The notes: generated by a model not told the origin, from the letters alone. DNA of 64,000 bases from Nonomuraea polychroma (GCF_004011505.1 NZ_SAUN01000001.1:4464001-4528000), one strand, 5' to 3'; counted from the first letter of the stretch, positions 27,294 through 36,004 are shown. Numbers and translations are program-made.

Positions 27294-27305
27294 GAAATCG
27301 ATTGC
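27294..27305. promoter_or_regulatory. LacI-type operator GAAATCGATTGC (site 5)
   Basis: Same sequence as site 2. It touches the last base of the cytoplasmic GH172 stop codon and lies 43-54 bases before the TTG start of the second lacI gene, so it probably controls that gene separately from the upstream operon. Confidence 0.75.
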
Positions 27306-28384
27306 TAAGCTGCCGGAAAGGGCAGGCGCTCCTCGACGGGTGCGATCCCGAACGGCCGGTGCGGCAGGGTCTGGTACCAGTACGCGACCGACGAGAAGTC
27401 GTCCGAGCGCTTGTTGGCGTGGCCGTGCTCGATCGTCACCCTGATGGACTCGGTGAAGGTGATCGGGTCCTCGACGTGGAAGCGGTAGAGGGAGATCTCC
27501 CCGCTCCAGTTGTCCCCGCCGGGCATGGTGATGCCGTGGTACGGGGCGTGGTAGGTCTGCGTCGGGCACCACGCGGTGTTGAAGTAGTCCTCGGTGCCGG
27601 TGCCGTGCAGCGACGGCGGGAAGGGCTCCCCGTCGATGAAGATCATGTCGTCGCCCTCGCCGTACCAGTTCCAGTCGCTGGTCTCGCGCAGGTTCCGGAT
27701 GTTGAGCACGCAGCCCACATAGTGGCCGCGCCCCTCGGCCTCCAGGATGACGTAGTTGCCGTCGCCGGTGTCGTTGACGCCCTCGACCTGGTATTCGCGG
27801 TTGCTCTGCGTCCCCTGCTCGACGCCGTCGGTGGGCCGCTCGCGCCGCCACTGGGCGTGGAAGTAGCCGAGATCGTCGGCAGCGGAGTCGAACAGCTCGT
27901 AGTCGATGTAGTAGTAGAAGAACACCGGCTCGGCCGACAGCTCGCTGATCAGCTCCACCTTCGCCCGGCCGGCGAAGGGCATGTGGAACCACGAGTTGAA
28001 GCCTTTGCCGTCCTGCGGGCTCATTTGCAGCGGCGCGGAGACGAAGTTCGCGGTCTTGGCGTGGCCCATGCCGAAGAAGTCCCCGAGCGGCACCAGCACG
28101 CTGGGGTGCTCCTGGCCGTCCCAGGTGATCTTCAGGACGAGCCTGCGCAGGTAGTCGACGTCCACCGCGTCCGGCACGTCCTTCAGCGGCAGCGCCACGG
28201 TGCACCAGATGTGGTTGATCGAGCCGGGCCCCTCGATGTCGGCCAGGGTCACCGTGGTGCCGGCCTGGACGGTCAGCCGGTCCTCGTTCCCGCCCGTGCG
28301 GTCGTAGCTGGAGATCCGCTTGCGCCTCGAGGTACGCAGGCGGGGCAGGTCGCGCAGGCTGCTGCCGTACTCGCCATAGGTCAT
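27305..28384 (-). CDS. cytoplasmic GH172 (DUF2961) glycosidase
   Basis: This 359-residue protein has no signal peptide and is a single-domain GH172: ISSYDRTGGNEDRLTVQAG, PGSINHIWCTVALPL, the strongly conserved VPLGDFFGMGHAKTANFVS and LHGTGTEDYFNTAWCP with Glu265 as a likely catalytic residue. Glu296 in SGEISLYRFH is a candidate partner. The compact form matches the described difructose-dianhydride/alpha-D-fructofuranosidase and exo-D-arabinofuranosidase enzymes. It follows the CUT1 permease by 12 bases, so it should cut the oligosaccharide imported by that transporter inside the cell. The paralog at 19191 is the extracellular counterpart. Confidence 0.85.
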   Translation of the reverse strand: MTYGEYGSSLRDLPRLRTSRRKRISSYDRTGGNEDRLTVQAGTTVTLADIEGPGSINHIWCTVALPLKDVPDAVDVDYLRRLVLKITWDGQEHPSVLVPLGDFFGMGHAKTANFVSAPLQMSPQDGKGFNSWFHMPFAGRAKVELISELSAEPVFFYYYIDYELFDSAADDLGYFHAQWRRERPTDGVEQGTQSNREYQVEGVNDTGDGNYVILEAEGRGHYVGCVLNIRNLRETSDWNWYGEGDDMIFIDGEPFPPSLHGTGTEDYFNTAWCPTQTYHAPYHGITMPGGDNWSGEISLYRFHVEDPITFTESIRVTIEHGHANKRSDDFSSVAYWYQTLPHRPFGIAPVEERLPFPAA

Positions 28385-28396
28385 GTCGTTCGGTCC

Positions 28397-29194
28397 TTAC
28401 TTCAATCCGGATGTCTTGATCGCCTCGACCAGGCGGCGCTGGCCGAGCACGAACGCGATCAGGGTGGGCACGGCCGCGACCACCGTCGCGGCCAGGACGT
28501 AGTTCCAGGCCGAGCCGTACTGGCCTTGGAGGGTGGCGATCCCGACCTGCACCATGCGCAGGTCCGGGTCGCGGGTGGCGGTCAGCGGCCAGAGGAAGGC
28601 GTTCCAGTTGGCCAGGAAGAACAGCACGGAGAGGGAGGCGAGGATGGGCCGGCTGAGCGGCACGACCACCTGCCACCAGCGCCGGAAATATCCGCATCCG
28701 TCGAGGTCGGCGGCCTCTTCCAGCTCGCGCGGGATCGTCAGGTAGTACTGCCGGAGCAGGAAGATCCCGAACGCGTGGAAGATCGCCGGCAGGATCAGCC
28801 CGGCGTACGTGTCCAGCAGCCCGAGCTGCCTGGCGACCAGGAACAGCGGCACCAGGATCACCGGCAGCGACACCAGCAGCGTGGAGACGATCACCGAGAA
28901 GATGACCTGCCGGCCCGGGAACCGCAGCCGGGCCAGCGCGTACGCCGCCATCGAGTGCAGCACGAGCGCGACCACCGTCACCGCCACGGACACGACGGCG
29001 CTGTTGAGCATGTAGCGGCCGATGGGCACCTCGGTCAGCACGTAGAGCAGGTTGTCCAGGGTGAGCCTGCTGGGCACCGACACCTGGAACAGCTCGTCCG
29101 CGGGCTTGAGCACCGACACCAGCAGCCAGACCAGGGGCGCCACGGTGATGGCCGCCAGCACGTAGCCGGCCAGCGCGCGCAGCCTAACCGACAT
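28397..29194 (-). CDS. MalG-type sugar ABC permease
   Basis: The 265-residue membrane protein has six hydrophobic spans and an EAA loop (EEAADLDGCGYFRRWWQVVV). It overlaps the preceding MalF-type gene by 11 bases. With that gene and the binding protein at 30242 it forms a CUT1 importer for oligosaccharides, lacking its own ATPase gene. It is followed directly by the cytoplasmic GH172 enzyme. Confidence 0.9.
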   Translation of the reverse strand: MSVRLRALAGYVLAAITVAPLVWLLVSVLKPADELFQVSVPSRLTLDNLLYVLTEVPIGRYMLNSAVVSVAVTVVALVLHSMAAYALARLRFPGRQVIFSVIVSTLLVSLPVILVPLFLVARQLGLLDTYAGLILPAIFHAFGIFLLRQYYLTIPRELEEAADLDGCGYFRRWWQVVVPLSRPILASLSVLFFLANWNAFLWPLTATRDPDLRMVQVGIATLQGQYGSAWNYVLAATVVAAVPTLIAFVLGQRRLVEAIKTSGLK

Positions 29195-30134
29195 CGAACC
29201 TGCCTCCCTTCGTCGCGCCGAACATCAGCCCCGTGGCCACGACCAGGAAGGCGACCACGGCAGTGGTCAGCGCGGCCGCGTAGCCGTAGTTGTTGAAGGT
29301 GAAGGCCTGTTGGTAGATGTAGAAGACCACGGTCGACGTGCTCCCCGCCGGACCACCCTTGGTCAGCACGTACACCAGGTCGAAGGCCTGCAACCCGGTC
29401 ACCGCGCCGACGGTGGAGTTGACGAGCACGAAGAAGCTGGTCGGGCGGAGCAGCGGCCAGATGACGTGGCGGAAGCGCTGCCAGGCGGTGGCTCCGTCGA
29501 CCCGCGCCGCCTCCTCGTACTCCTTGGGGATGTCCTTCAGCCCGCCCAGCAGGATCAGCATCTGGTAGCCCATGAGGAACCAGATGCTGATCGCCACCAG
29601 CGACCCGAGCGCCAGGGCGGGGTTGCCCAGGAACGACACCTCGCCCAGCCCGAAGGGCCGCAGCAGGGCCGGCACCGCGCCCTGCTTGTCGACCAGCAGG
29701 AACTGCCACACGACGCCGACCACGACGAGGCTGATGACGTGCGGCAGGAAGAACATGGTGCGCACCAGGCCGACGCCCGGGAAGTGGTCGCGGACCAGCA
29801 GGGCGAGCCCGAGACTGACGACGAAGCCGATCGGCACGAACGTCACCATGTACGTGAACGTGACCTTGACGCTCTGCCACAGCTGGGTGTCCCCGGCCAT
29901 CTGCCGGAAGTTGTCCAGTCCGACGAAGGTGTAGCCGCCGAACCCGTCCACGCTGAACAGTGAGACGCCGAGGGCCAGCACCATGGGTAGCCCGACGAAG
30001 ATCAGCAGACCGATGAGGTCGGGCGCCACGAAGGCGTACCCGGCGAGGGCCTCCCGCCTGCGGCGGGTCCACACCGGAGGTGCGGCGTCAGGCGGCTTGC
30101 TGACGACCGTGCCCGGGTCGACCGAAATGGCCAT
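29184..30134 (-). CDS. MalF-type sugar ABC permease
   Basis: The 316-residue permease has six predicted spans after a short charged N-terminus and an EAA loop at EEAARVDGATAWQRFRHVIW. The start ATG has AAAGG about ten bases ahead. The 107-base gap to the binding-protein gene contains a long palindrome that may set the relative expression of binding protein and permeases. Confidence 0.9.
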   Translation of the reverse strand: MAISVDPGTVVSKPPDAAPPVWTRRRREALAGYAFVAPDLIGLLIFVGLPMVLALGVSLFSVDGFGGYTFVGLDNFRQMAGDTQLWQSVKVTFTYMVTFVPIGFVVSLGLALLVRDHFPGVGLVRTMFFLPHVISLVVVGVVWQFLLVDKQGAVPALLRPFGLGEVSFLGNPALALGSLVAISIWFLMGYQMLILLGGLKDIPKEYEEAARVDGATAWQRFRHVIWPLLRPTSFFVLVNSTVGAVTGLQAFDLVYVLTKGGPAGSTSTVVFYIYQQAFTFNNYGYAAALTTAVVAFLVVATGLMFGATKGGRFDVG

Positions 30135-30190
30135 GTGCTTGTCGCCTTTCTCAGCAGGTCACGGGGATCATCGAGGTGCTGCCCTGACGC

Positions 30191-30208
30191 CGGCGCGACG
30201 TCGCGCCG
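30191..30208. promoter_or_regulatory. perfect 18-bp palindrome in the binding protein/permease gap
   Basis: CGGCGCGACGTCGCGCCG lies between the stop of the binding-protein gene (30242) and the start of the permease gene (30134). Such hairpins often protect the binding-protein mRNA from 3' decay and reduce read-through, giving more binding protein than permease. A partial terminator role is likely; no T run follows. Confidence 0.6.
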
Positions 30209-30241
30209 ATCCACCGCCCACGGGCGACGGGCGGGGCGGGG

Positions 30242-31591
30242 TCAGAGCATCGCGGCACCCTTGTAGCCCTTCAGGAAAGCGTCGATCTTGCCGGCGGCGT
30301 CGGCCGCCGCCTGGGCCGGGGCGACACCGCCGAGTTGGGCTGCCTGGATGGCGTCGGAAACCGCCTTGTAGACCTCGGGCGTGTAGCGAGGCTCGCCGCG
30401 GCCACCGGGGACGACCTGGTCCAGGAAGACCTTCAGCGCGGGCTTGTCGAACGCGCCGGCGGCCTTGGCCGCCTCCTGCACGGACTTGCGGGCGGGCAGG
30501 TTCGTCTTGACGACCGTGTTCCACTGCCGGCCGCGCTCGACGCCGTCCGCGTCGGTGGCCGCCAGGGCCCAGGCGATGAACTTCGCCGCCGCCTCGGGGT
30601 TGGCGCCCTTGGCGTTGCCCACGAACGCCCACCCGCCGATGTCGGTCGTGTACGTGCCGCCGTCGGGCACGGGCAGCGGGAAGACACCGTACGGGAAGTC
30701 CTTCTTGCCCTGCTCCATCTGCGACACCGACCAGATGCCGCTCTGCTGCATGGCGACGAAACCGCTGCCCAGGTTCGCCGGCGCGTTGCCGGCGCCGTCG
30801 CCCTGCGGCTTGCGCGGCGCCACCTTGGTGGTGATCGCGTCCTGCCACAGCTTGAGCGCGTTGTGGATCCCGGGCGCGTTGAAGCCGGGCCCGCCGTTCT
30901 CGGGCACGGCCGAGCCGCCGGCCATCCACATGAACGGATACCACGTGAAGTTCTGGTAGTAGCCGGGGATGGTCTCGAACAGCAACCCGAAGCGGTCCTT
31001 GGTGGTCAGCTTCGCGGCGACGTCGAGCAGTTGGTCCCACGTCTTGGGGAGGTCGCCCTCCGACAGCTTGGCCTGCTCGAAGGCGTCGATGCTGTAGTAC
31101 ATGGCCAGCGGCTCGCGCTCCATCGGCAGGCCGTAGACCTTGCCGTCGACCTTGCGGGTGTCGAGCACGCCGCCGTCGAAGTCGGCGATCTGGTCGGGCT
31201 TGAGGTGCGGCGTGAGGTCGGTCAGCACCCCGCCGTTGTAGTAGCGGAGGAAGTCGCCGGGGCTGAGCAGGAAGATGTCCGGGCCCTGCCCGGCGGAGAA
31301 GGCCGTCTGCAGCGCGGTGCCGGCGAGGTATTCGGACACCGGCAGGTAGTGGAGCTTGACCTTGACCTCGTTGTTGGCGTTCCAGGCCGCCACGAGGTCG
31401 GTGAACCACTTGCTCTGCGCGTCCGCCTGCGGGTTGGGACCGTAGAAGTTCCAGAACGTCAGCTCCTTGGAGCTGCCGCCGTTGCCCCCGCTCCCACACG
31501 CTGACAGCAGCGGCGCCGCCATGGCCGAACCCAACACGACGGCTCCGCCACGCAGCAGCGATCGGCGGGTCACCCTCTCGAAGGCCGACAT
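30242..31591 (-). CDS. CUT1 oligosaccharide-binding lipoprotein
   Basis: The 449-residue protein has a signal with RRSLLRGGAVVLGSAM and lipobox LLSACGS, then a family 1 extracellular solute-binding fold (ELTFWNFYGPNP, GPDIFLLSPGDFLRYYNGG, FVAMQQSGIWSV). The ATG at 31591 is chosen because AGGAGG sits six bases ahead; the ATG at 31597 abuts that site. It is the first gene of the operon continuing with two permeases and the cytoplasmic GH172. An operator at 31626-31637 lies 35 bases upstream. Confidence 0.9.
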   Translation of the reverse strand: MSAFERVTRRSLLRGGAVVLGSAMAAPLLSACGSGGNGGSSKELTFWNFYGPNPQADAQSKWFTDLVAAWNANNEVKVKLHYLPVSEYLAGTALQTAFSAGQGPDIFLLSPGDFLRYYNGGVLTDLTPHLKPDQIADFDGGVLDTRKVDGKVYGLPMEREPLAMYYSIDAFEQAKLSEGDLPKTWDQLLDVAAKLTTKDRFGLLFETIPGYYQNFTWYPFMWMAGGSAVPENGGPGFNAPGIHNALKLWQDAITTKVAPRKPQGDGAGNAPANLGSGFVAMQQSGIWSVSQMEQGKKDFPYGVFPLPVPDGGTYTTDIGGWAFVGNAKGANPEAAAKFIAWALAATDADGVERGRQWNTVVKTNLPARKSVQEAAKAAGAFDKPALKVFLDQVVPGGRGEPRYTPEVYKAVSDAIQAAQLGGVAPAQAAADAAGKIDAFLKGYKGAAML

Positions 31592-31625
31592 AACCATCCT
31601 CCTGATGTTGAGAGCTCAGGGGCGA

Positions 31626-31637
31626 GCAATCGATTTC
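31626..31637. promoter_or_regulatory. LacI-type operator GCAATCGATTTC (site 6)
   Basis: Identical to site 1 at 13038. It is 35 bases upstream of the binding-protein start, so a bound repressor would cover the promoter or transcription start of the CUT1/GH172 operon. Confidence 0.8.
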
Positions 31638-31701
31638 TGAGAAATGTAGGAGCCGACATGCCGACCGTCAAGAAGATGCCGTGACCAGCTTGCTCTCGGC
31701 A

Positions 31702-31713
31702 GCAATCGATATC
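31702..31713. promoter_or_regulatory. LacI-type operator variant GCAATCGATATC (site 7)
   Basis: One base differs from site 6, which lies 76 bases away. Two sites at this distance could support repression through looping. Nothing else is recognised in 31592-31793. Confidence 0.6.
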
Positions 31714-31793
31714 TTCACGAGACCTTAGATGAGACTGCGCGAAAGCGCAGGCGAGGGCCCAACGATCGCATGGCCGCCGTCAGGCGATGCGGC

Positions 31794-32768
31794 GTGACGA
31801 TCGTTGACACCCTTGGCGGCCGATGTTTCACTCGGCCTGGTGTCAGCTAGATCTTCGGCTGCTCGCGCCCGCCGGGCCGCGCGGCAGCACGGCTGCCTCA
31901 TGAGCCTGGCGTCTATCGGTTCCGCGACCGGCGCGGCCGGACCCTTTACGTGGGGCGCGCCACCGACCTTCGGAGCCGGGTGCAGTCTTACTGGGGTGAC
32001 CTGCGCGATCGCCGGCACCTGACAGAGATGGTCGCCCGAGTCGCCCGCGTCGAGGCGGTAGCGTGCGACTCGGTGCACGAGGCCGCATGGCTCGAGCGCA
32101 ACTTGCTGGAAGCCGGCATGCCGCCCTGGAATCGCACGCCGGGCGGTGCGGAGACGTCGATCTACATCGTGATCGACACGCGGCCGCACACCGCCGGGAC
32201 GCGAACGAGCCACGTCGCACAGTTCGACGGGGTCGTCGGCTTCGGTCCCTACCTCGGCGGGGCGAGGGCACGGCAGGCGGTCTCGGGGCTGCACCGAGCG
32301 TTCCCGCTGTCGTACACGCGTGACCGGCTCACCGCCGCCGAACGCGACATCGCGACAAGGCTCGGCGTCGGCCCGCAGTCCAGGAAACGGCTGGCCGCCG
32401 CCGTCATCTCCGCGCTCGATGGGACGAACACCGGGGCCGCGCGTGACGTGCTGACAGCGGCGCGCGATCGTGCGGCAGCGGCGCTCACCTTCGAACTGGC
32501 CGCTCGGATCCACGCAGAGTTGGCCGCGCTCGAATGGGTGACGAGCGTGCAGCGCGTCACCGTCGAGGGGGGCGGCGACCACGACATATGCGGGTGGGCA
32601 GAGGGCCTTGCCGTCACGTTCGCCATCCGCGGCGGGCGGCTGAATGGATGGGAGCAGCGCGCGTGCAGTCGCTCGGCCGTCGCCCGGGCGTGCGCCGTCA
32701 CGCCGCCTGAATGGGCAGCGTTCGCCCAGCTCAATGCCGAGCTGGCTGCAGCGCTCCTCCGAAGCTGA
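31794..32768 (+). pseudogene. GIY-YIG (UvrC-like) nuclease gene with in-frame TAG
   Basis: From about 31890 the frame encodes a clear UvrC-type GIY-YIG domain: LPHEPGVYRF, then GRTLYVGRATDLRSRVQSYW, followed by DSVHEAAWLERNLLEAGMPPW. A UvrC-like C-terminal region includes FELAARIHAELAALEWVTSV. The GVYRF half-motif lies upstream of the first usable start (GTG 31950), and the frame upstream is blocked by TAG at 31848-31850. A GTG at 31794 followed by TIVDTLGG would be a natural start with the TAG at codon 19. So the gene is broken by one nonsense change, or an unusual start codon after 31850 is used, or the base is a sequencing error. If active it would be a DNA nuclease or repair protein outside the sugar theme. 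Confidence 0.7.
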
Positions 32769-32789
32769 CCGGGGCGCGCACCCGGCCGT

Positions 32790-32814
32790 CGCCGCGGCCC
32801 GCGGTTCCGCGGCG
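32790..32814. terminator. hairpin terminator between convergent genes
   Basis: An 8-bp stem (CGCCGCGG at 32790-32797 with CCGCGGCG at 32807-32814) and 9-base loop sits between the stop of the GIY-YIG gene and the stop of the facing permease gene. Confidence 0.6.
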
Positions 32815-32844
32815 GCGGGCGCGCCGGGAAACGCGCCCGTGCGA

Positions 32845-33747
32845 TCAGTTCTTGATCCCCGTCAGGGTGACGCCCTCGATGAAGTAGCGCTGCAGGAAGA
32901 AGAACAGCGCGATGATCGGCGCGATCACCGCCGCGGACGCCGCCATGAGATAACCCCACTGCGTCAGGTACATGCTCTGGAACGACGCCAGCCCCAGCGA
33001 CAACGTGTAGTTCTCCTCGCTCTGCAGGTAGAGCAGCGGGCCGAGGAAGTCGTTCCAGGTGCCGATGAACGTGAAGATGGTGACCACGATGATCGCGGGC
33101 TTCGACAGCGGCATGACGATCGTCCAGAACACCCGCCACGGCGAGGCCCCGTCGATGTAGGCGGCCTCGTCGAGCTCGAAGGGGATCGTCAGGAAGAACT
33201 GCCGCAGCAGGAAGATGTTGAACACTCCCCCGCCGGCCCCGGCGAACCAGCTCGGTACGGTGAGCGGTGCGATCGTGTCCAGCGCGCCCAGTTCCTGCCA
33301 CATGACGAACGTCGGGATGAGCGTGACGGCGTACGGCAGCATGACGCCGCTCAGCAGCAGCGCGAACACCACGTCGCGGCCACGCCAGCGCAGCCGCGAG
33401 AAGCTGAAGGCGGCCACCGAACAGGTCAGCACCGTGCCCAGGACGCTGATGACGGCGATGACCAGCGTGTTGACGAAGTAGCGGTCGAAGGGCTGCGTGG
33501 TCAGCGCCTCGCTGAAGTTGGACCACTGGAACGGCGCGGGGATCCACTCCGGCGGCGAGACGAACATCTGGCTGTCCTGCATGAGGGCGCTGCGCACCAG
33601 CCACACGAACGGCAGCAGGGTCGGGATCGACCCTGCCACCAGCGCCGCGTAGAGCAGGATCCGGCCGTACCTGCGAGGTCTGCGCAGCCCTTGGGTGGGG
33701 GCCACGCCCTTCGCGCGGGGCCGGTCCGGGGCCGCCACGGCGGTCAT
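32845..33747 (-). CDS. MalG-type sugar ABC permease
   Basis: The 300-residue permease has six spans, an EAA loop (DEAAYIDGASPWRVFWTIVM) and a C-terminus FIEGVTLTGIKN. The ATG overlaps the stop of the preceding permease in an ATGA at 33744-33747. It belongs to the importer of the GH127 operon (37888 to 32845) and is the final gene before a terminator. Confidence 0.9.
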   Translation of the reverse strand: MTAVAAPDRPRAKGVAPTQGLRRPRRYGRILLYAALVAGSIPTLLPFVWLVRSALMQDSQMFVSPPEWIPAPFQWSNFSEALTTQPFDRYFVNTLVIAVISVLGTVLTCSVAAFSFSRLRWRGRDVVFALLLSGVMLPYAVTLIPTFVMWQELGALDTIAPLTVPSWFAGAGGGVFNIFLLRQFFLTIPFELDEAAYIDGASPWRVFWTIVMPLSKPAIIVVTIFTFIGTWNDFLGPLLYLQSEENYTLSLGLASFQSMYLTQWGYLMAASAAVIAPIIALFFFLQRYFIEGVTLTGIKN

Positions 33748-34625
33748 CGCGCACCTGCCATCTCGTAGTAGACCCAGCGGCGGGCGTTTCTGAACATCAG
33801 GAACGTCACCACCATGATGATCATGAAGAGGGTCCAGGCGAGGGCGCTGGCGTAGCCCATCTCGCTCTCGGTGAACGCCTTGCGGAACAGGTAGTAGACG
33901 TAGAAGAGGGTGGCGTGGTTGGGGCCGCCCTCGGTCATCACGTACGCCTGGTTGAAGACCTGGAAGGTGCCGACCACGCCGACCACCAGGTTGTAGAAGA
34001 TGGTCGGCGTCATCATGGGCAGCGTGACGTGCCAGAAGCGCCGGAAGGGGCCGCCGCCGTCGATCGACACCGCCTCGTACAGGTGCCGCGGCACGCCCTG
34101 CAGCCCGGCCAGGAAGATCACCATGGTGTTGCCGAAGCCCCAGGTGCTCATGATGATCAGCGACGGGACGGCGGTGGACTCGGCGTAGATCCACTGAGAG
34201 GCGGGCAGCCCGCCCTGCCGCAGCAGCGAGTTGAGCAGCCCGAAGTCCGGGTTGAAGATCCAGATCCAGAGCACGACATTGGCGATGGCCGGGACCAGCG
34301 TGGGCAGGTAGAAGATCGTCCGCCACACCGCCAGGCCGCGGGCCTTCTGGTTGAGCAGCATGGCCACGGCGAAGCTGACGATGAGCACCAGCGGGACCGA
34401 GCCGAGCGTGTAGTACGTGGTCGTCGTCAGCGACGCCCAGAACAGCTCGTCGCCGACCATGGCGGTGTAGTTGTCCAGCCCGACGAACGACGGGCTGGCG
34501 CCGATCGTCCAGTCGGTGAGGCTGAAGAAGGCCGAGGCCGCCATCGGGCCGATCGTGAAGATCAGGAACCCGAGGATGGCGGGCAGCGCCATGAGGATGC
34601 CCCAGCGGGTCTCCAGGCGGCGCAT
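33744..34625 (-). CDS. MalF-type sugar ABC permease
   Basis: The 293-residue permease begins MRRLETRWGILMALPAILGF and has six spans with an EAA loop (YEAVSIDGGGPFRRFWHVTL). Its ATG shares one base with the stop of the binding-protein gene; a GTG at 34628 is an alternative start. Translational coupling along this operon is tight. Confidence 0.9.
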   Translation of the reverse strand: MRRLETRWGILMALPAILGFLIFTIGPMAASAFFSLTDWTIGASPSFVGLDNYTAMVGDELFWASLTTTTYYTLGSVPLVLIVSFAVAMLLNQKARGLAVWRTIFYLPTLVPAIANVVLWIWIFNPDFGLLNSLLRQGGLPASQWIYAESTAVPSLIIMSTWGFGNTMVIFLAGLQGVPRHLYEAVSIDGGGPFRRFWHVTLPMMTPTIFYNLVVGVVGTFQVFNQAYVMTEGGPNHATLFYVYYLFRKAFTESEMGYASALAWTLFMIIMVVTFLMFRNARRWVYYEMAGAR

Positions 34626-35992
34626 CACAGGTCCTGGGTGTGGTGCCAGCCCTGCAGCATGCTGGTGATCTTGGGAGCGGCGGCCTTCATGATCTCCGCG
34701 GCCGGACGCTTGCCGCTCTCGAGCTCCTGGAGGGCGGGGGTGAGCACGTCGCTGCTGATGGCGGACATGTTCTTGACGCGGTTGCGGAGGTCGGGGACGC
34801 CGTGGTCACGCGCGTAGTCGACGACCGCGGTCCGGAACTCCGGCGGGTGCTGGGCGTTCTTGGTCCAGGAGTCGATGGCCGCCTGGTCCTCGTAGTACTT
34901 CTTCTCCTGGGGCATCCACAGTCCCTTGGCGAACAGGTCGACGTTGCGCGGGTCGTTGTGGAAGGCGAGCAGCTCCACGGCCTCCTGCTCGTGCTTGCTC
35001 CCCGCGAACACCGCCGAGGCGCCGGCCACCTGGCTGGCGGTGAACGGCTCCCCGTATTTGGGGAGCACGCCCATGCCGAAGTCGACCTTGCTCTCGTTCA
35101 TGTCGAGCAGGCTCCAGTGGCCGTCCACCACCATCGCCACCCGCTTGGTCTTGAGCAGGATGTTGGTGCCAGGAACCTCGTCGCCGGTGGCGGCGAGCTG
35201 GCCGGGGCCCGGCGCGACCCGGTGCTTGTAGACCAGGTCCTGCAGGTTCTGGAACACCTCGATGGCCTCGGGCGTGTCCAGCAGGCACTTCTTGCCCGTC
35301 TCGTCGGCGAAGTCGGCGCCGTTGCTGCGCAGGAAGCCGTACCAGGCGGCGCCGTAGGTGAAGCTGATGGAGACGCCGAACTGTTTGACCTGCTTGGGGT
35401 CGAAGCCGGACTCGTCCGGGCGCTTGCCGTTCTGGTCGACGGTGAGCTTGTAGGCGTTCTCCACGAGCTGGTCCCACGTCCAGGCGGACGCGGCGTCGGC
35501 GGGCGGCGTGACCCCCGCCGCGGCGACGGCGGACTTGCTGAACCACAGCAGCATGGACTCGTTCGCCGTCGCGATGGCGTGCAGGTTGTCCTGCCCGGTC
35601 CACAGGTACGCGTCCGGCAGGTAGCCGGCCAGCTGCGGATACTTCTGCAGGTACGGGAACAGGTTGACCAGCTTGCCCTGCTCGCCGAGGCGGAAGGACA
35701 TCGACATCGGCACGTAGCCGGCGTCCGGCAGCTTGTTGCTGGCGACGAGCGTGTTGAGCTTCACGTCGTACTCGTCGGGGGTGAACAGCGGCTTGACCTT
35801 GACGCCCGGGTTCTTCTGCTCGTACTGCTCGAGCATGCTCTCGACGGCCTTCTTCTCGAACGTCGAGCCCCAGAACATGAACTGAAGCTGCGTGTTCCCG
35901 GCCGCGCCGGAGCCGCCGCCACCGCCGCAGGCGGCTGCCGCGGTGCCGAGGGCGGCGAGCCCGCCCAGCTTCAACAGATCACGTCTCTTCAT
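34625..35992 (-). CDS. CUT1 sugar-binding lipoprotein of the GH127 operon
   Basis: The 455-residue protein starts MKRRDLLKLGGLAALGTAAAA with a lipobox ending in Cys and a glycine-rich linker. It then has a solute-binding fold (LQFMFWGSTFEKKAVESMLE, FGMGVLPKYGEPFTASQVAG). It starts 13 bases after the GH127 gene and is followed by two permeases. Substrates are probably beta-L-arabino-oligosaccharides, judged only from the neighbouring enzyme. Confidence 0.88.
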   Translation of the reverse strand: MKRRDLLKLGGLAALGTAAAACGGGGGSGAAGNTQLQFMFWGSTFEKKAVESMLEQYEQKNPGVKVKPLFTPDEYDVKLNTLVASNKLPDAGYVPMSMSFRLGEQGKLVNLFPYLQKYPQLAGYLPDAYLWTGQDNLHAIATANESMLLWFSKSAVAAAGVTPPADAASAWTWDQLVENAYKLTVDQNGKRPDESGFDPKQVKQFGVSISFTYGAAWYGFLRSNGADFADETGKKCLLDTPEAIEVFQNLQDLVYKHRVAPGPGQLAATGDEVPGTNILLKTKRVAMVVDGHWSLLDMNESKVDFGMGVLPKYGEPFTASQVAGASAVFAGSKHEQEAVELLAFHNDPRNVDLFAKGLWMPQEKKYYEDQAAIDSWTKNAQHPPEFRTAVVDYARDHGVPDLRNRVKNMSAISSDVLTPALQELESGKRPAAEIMKAAAPKITSMLQGWHHTQDL

Positions 35993-36004
35993 CGGCGTGC
36001 TTCC

